Shown here: one piece after another, positions 62,292 through 64,000 of the stretch
Layout of the letters: every line of letters starts with the position of its first letter
How positions within the stretch are numbered: position 1 is the stretch's first letter
NCBI RefSeq assembly: GCF_002080395.1
Contig: NZ_CP020478.1
Coordinates: forward strand, 570,886 to 634,885
DNA: 64,000 nucleotides
Direction: 5' to 3'
Origin: Campylobacter helveticus
Lineage (GTDB): Bacteria > Campylobacterota > Campylobacteria > Campylobacterales > Campylobacteraceae
Made by a program: the position numbers and the translations under genes
The notes under the pieces: model-generated
The model's input: only the letters and a program-made list of their open reading frames with translations
What the model was told of the DNA's origin: nothing
Databases searched by the model: none

Positions 62292-62734
62292 ATTTTTTTC
62301 CTAAATCCAACTATAAATTTACCTTTCTTTTTATCGTAAAATAGTGTAGCAGAAAAACCTGAAGTAGTGTTTGGCTGATGGAATTTAATTTCATATCTTT
62401 GGGAGAAATTTTTAGCTTGGAGTTCGCTAAATTCTCCGTTGAGTTTATCAAGATTTAAAGCTTCATTAGATTCATTTTTCATTTTTGTAAAAATATCATT
62501 ACCTTTTTCTAAATTGATTAAAACTTTTTGTTCTTGATATTTTTGACTTATTGCGTGTTCTAAATTAATTTTGATTTCTTTATATTCTCTAGGATAATTT
62601 TCATCTTTGATTTTTTCTTTTTTAGAATTTAGTTCAAAAATATTTCTTTTGTCAATAAATTCAAAATTAAAATAAGCAGCTTGGGCGAGTTCTGCGTAGT
62701 CTCTTAATTTGCTAATTAATATTTTATTTTGCAT
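62288..62734 (-). pseudogene. Lipase N-terminal fragment (148 aa)
   Basis: Nearly identical to residues 1-145 of the intact lipase at 59519 (shared INLEKGNDIFTKM.NESNEAL), ending FIVGFRKKI at the same break as the other fragments. The stop overlaps the family B gene downstream. Its ATG overlaps the stop of the family A gene upstream by one base. Confidence 0.78.
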
Positions 62735-63183
62735 TATTGCTCCTTAATGTATTGTATTTCTGCGCCCATATCAATGCAGGTTAAAATATTTTCGTCCCAG
62801 AAATCCATACTTCCTTCATTACCTGTTGGATAGTAGCGTTTAGTGTGCCAAGTAGCCAAAACCCCTATTAAAGGTAATTTTTGTTTAGAAAATTTTTCTT
62901 TAGAATTTGGATATAAAAAAACATGATTATAACCTAATCTACCTTTATTTTTGGGAATATTAGGGGAATAATTAATTGTTTTTGCCCTATAATCAATCAT
63001 GATACGCGAATTGTAAGCTATTTGCGTATCATGATTCAACTCCTTCCAATCTAAACTATCCAAATCCGTATCAAAATAAGCCAGTATCTTATTATACTTT
63101 TCTTCATTATTTGGTAATTCATTTAATTTACATATCTTTCTAAATTTCCAATAACTCAGCTCTAAATAATATGAATAAGGCAT
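62734..63183 (-). CDS. Family A candidate immunity protein, N-terminus uncertain
   Basis: 149 residues from the first ATG, paralogous to the protein at 53878 (YYLELSYWKFRKICKLNELP against SFYLEPSYWEFRKLCKLNEL) and sharing the WH..RY...G.EG.MDF ending. The in-frame sequence upstream encodes KKKVSKLLVFIVGIGLFIFYY, clearly the missing membrane anchor, but no ATG, GTG or TTG is present before an in-frame stop. Either a rare start codon is used or the 5' end is damaged. As annotated from the ATG the anchor is lost. Confidence 0.6.
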   Translation of the reverse strand: MPYSYYLELSYWKFRKICKLNELPNNEEKYNKILAYFDTDLDSLDWKELNHDTQIAYNSRIMIDYRAKTINYSPNIPKNKGRLGYNHVFLYPNSKEKFSKQKLPLIGVLATWHTKRYYPTGNEGSMDFWDENILTCIDMGAEIQYIKEQ

Positions 63184-63324
63184 ATAGTAAAAAATAAAAA
63201 GTCCTATCCCTACAATAAAGACTAAAAGCTTTGAAACTTTCTTTTTGGATTTAAAAAGCTATTTAGAAATTAATGTAGAATTGCCCATTATGCTTGTAAA
63301 CTGACTCTCAAAAAAACAAAATCC

Positions 63325-63355
63325 CTTTTTCAAATAAAAATCTTATTTGAAAAAG
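63325..63355. terminator. Perfect 13-bp inverted repeat upstream of vgrG
   Basis: CTTTTTCAAATAA / TTATTTGAAAAAG with a 5-base loop. A-T rich ends on both sides would allow termination in either direction, or it may be an operator. Confidence 0.45.
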
Positions 63356-63698
63356 TTCAAAAATTCCATTAATTCTTATGCAATTAATAAGTCAAAAATG
63401 ACAAAAAATGAGTAGAATAAAGGGTATGAATTCATAGCACATTAAAACGATAGTTAATGTATGAAGATACGAGTTATTTTTTATAAAAATTAAATATTGC
63501 TTAAATTCTTATTTTGTAATGATTTGAGAGAATTAAATGGTATGAATATCGCCCACATAGATAATTCTTTGCTATGTAATGAATTTAATTTATTTCCAAT
63601 AATAAATTTTCTAAAACAGCTTATTATTAAGTTCTTATTGCATCTATATTCAAAACATAAAATCCCGCCACCATCTTCAAAAAATAAAGAAATTTGAG

Positions 63699-63704
63699 TA
63701 TAAT
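63699..63704 (+). promoter_or_regulatory. -10 element for vgrG
   Basis: TATAAT preceded by TTTGAG, giving a start near 63712 and a leader of about 40 bases before the ATG at 63753. Confidence 0.4.
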
Positions 63705-63752
63705 TGACTTTCTTAATCATAGCAAACCCCATAAGAACATAAGGACTTAAAT

Positions 63753-64000
63753 ATGGCTTTAAATTCTTTCATTACACTTGATATTTTAAATTCTTCTTTT
63801 TCTTTTAAAATCACTAAAGCAATCATCAAAGAAAGCCTTGAAGAACTTTTTAGTATAGAATGTGAAGGTTTTTTTGAAAGTTTAGATGAGGACTTTCTAT
63901 TAAGCCAAGATTTCAATTTACATCCTAAAACTTTCATGGACCAAGAAGCGATTTTAAGCATTCATTCTCCTTATGAGAACAATTCCTTACACCTTGATAA
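63753..64000 (+). CDS. VgrG/TssI-like T6SS spike protein, N-terminal part
   Basis: 82 residues are visible before the window ends; the frame is open. The sequence begins MALNSFITLDILNSSFSFKI and continues KAIIKESLEELFSIECEGF, resembling the N-terminal gp27-like domain of VgrG proteins (compare the FSIECEG strand pattern). AAGGAC precedes the ATG. It is divergent from the array of PAAR-like proteins and lipases, the arrangement expected of a T6SS vgrG island. The partial length limits certainty. Confidence 0.7.
   Translation, partial: MALNSFITLDILNSSFSFKITKAIIKESLEELFSIECEGFFESLDEDFLLSQDFNLHPKTFMDQEAILSIHSPYENNSLHLD

Larger units (their letters stand above)
63184..63752. other. Intergenic region between the effector array and vgrG
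   Basis: About 570 bases of AT-rich DNA. It holds the orphan membrane-anchor codons of the family A gene (63184-63245), a perfect 13-bp hairpin CTTTTTCAAATAA / TTATTTGAAAAAG (63325-63355), and a -10-like TATAAT at 63699-63704 ahead of the vgrG-like gene. Short reading frames on both strands lack convincing start signals. Both transcription directions must originate here. Confidence 0.55.

Noticed and set aside
63497-63732. Short reading frames on both strands in the gap before vgrG
   Set aside because: They overlap each other, start at TTG or lack an RBS, and resemble no family.
1-64000. CRISPR array
   Set aside because: No regularly spaced direct repeats with unique spacers; the only tandem arrays are 10-bp microsatellite-type repeats inside coding regions.
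1-64000. Intact insertion sequence
   Set aside because: No transposase reading frame or terminal inverted repeats were recognised; the large direct repeats at 47-60 kb are coding modules, not mobile elements.

Overview
The window is AT-rich chromosomal DNA of a Campylobacter of the jejuni/upsaliensis group. It carries orthologues of Campylobacter-specific genes (jlpA and cjaA lipoproteins, a cipA-like contingency gene, a PerR-type Fur protein, nrfHA with an all-CXXCH NrfA). From memory, the gene order matches several C. jejuni blocks: dxs-perR-Cj0323-ubiE-xseA-serC/fabH-plsX-rpmF-yceD-ndk-fdxA/ahpC/flhB; yaaA-jlpA/cjaA; ispG next to cipA; Cj0561c/dnaB; the heptose genes hldE-hldD-gmhB followed by a cytochrome c, ccoS, ccoI, rho and dnaX; and nrfH-nrfA-PepSY protein. 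The blocks are joined in a different order than in C. jejuni, so this is another species. The sequence alone does not name it.

Layout. 1-32.9 kb is core genome: isoprenoid, menaquinone and serine synthesis, fatty acid and phospholipid initiation, oxidative stress (perR, ahpC, fdxA), flagellar export (flhB), LOS heptose synthesis, copper loading of cbb3 oxidase, DNA replication, and periplasmic nitrite reduction. Phase-variation signatures occur here: G11 before a small membrane protein, a T18 tract at the promoter plus a G14 tract in the coding region of the cipA-like gene, and (TC)8 in a glycosyltransferase.

At 32,992 a tRNA-Ser(GCU) marks the start of accessory DNA. Directly after it come three TTAGTCA direct repeats and a short possible integrase remnant, then a candidate Ibs-like type I toxin. 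Next is a compact locus (33.9-38.8 kb) that looks like an unusual secretion system. Two precursors carry a Sec signal peptide followed by a double-glycine leader; the locus also has a periplasmic C39-type peptidase and an outer-membrane beta-barrel, an arrangement reminiscent of FapD/FapF of the Fap amyloid system. A sigma-54 promoter lies in front of an unknown 403-residue protein in the same locus. Two toxin-antitoxin pairs (one decayed) and a tyrosine recombinase broken by two stop codons follow (39-41.7 kb).

From 42.2 to 63.2 kb almost everything is on the minus strand and forms an effector/immunity array probably belonging to a type VI secretion system. It contains four copies of a PAAR-like module, two class-3 lipases with identical C-termini, a probable permuted papain-fold hydrolase, other large unknown proteins, and small membrane or membrane-anchored proteins likely to be immunity factors. 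Lipase N-terminal fragments, broken at the same codon, each sit directly in front of a small membrane gene, and those membrane genes contain 10-bp tandem repeats that can shift frame. A vgrG-like gene starts divergently at 63,753 and leaves the window. No T6SS structural (tss) genes other than this vgrG are present.
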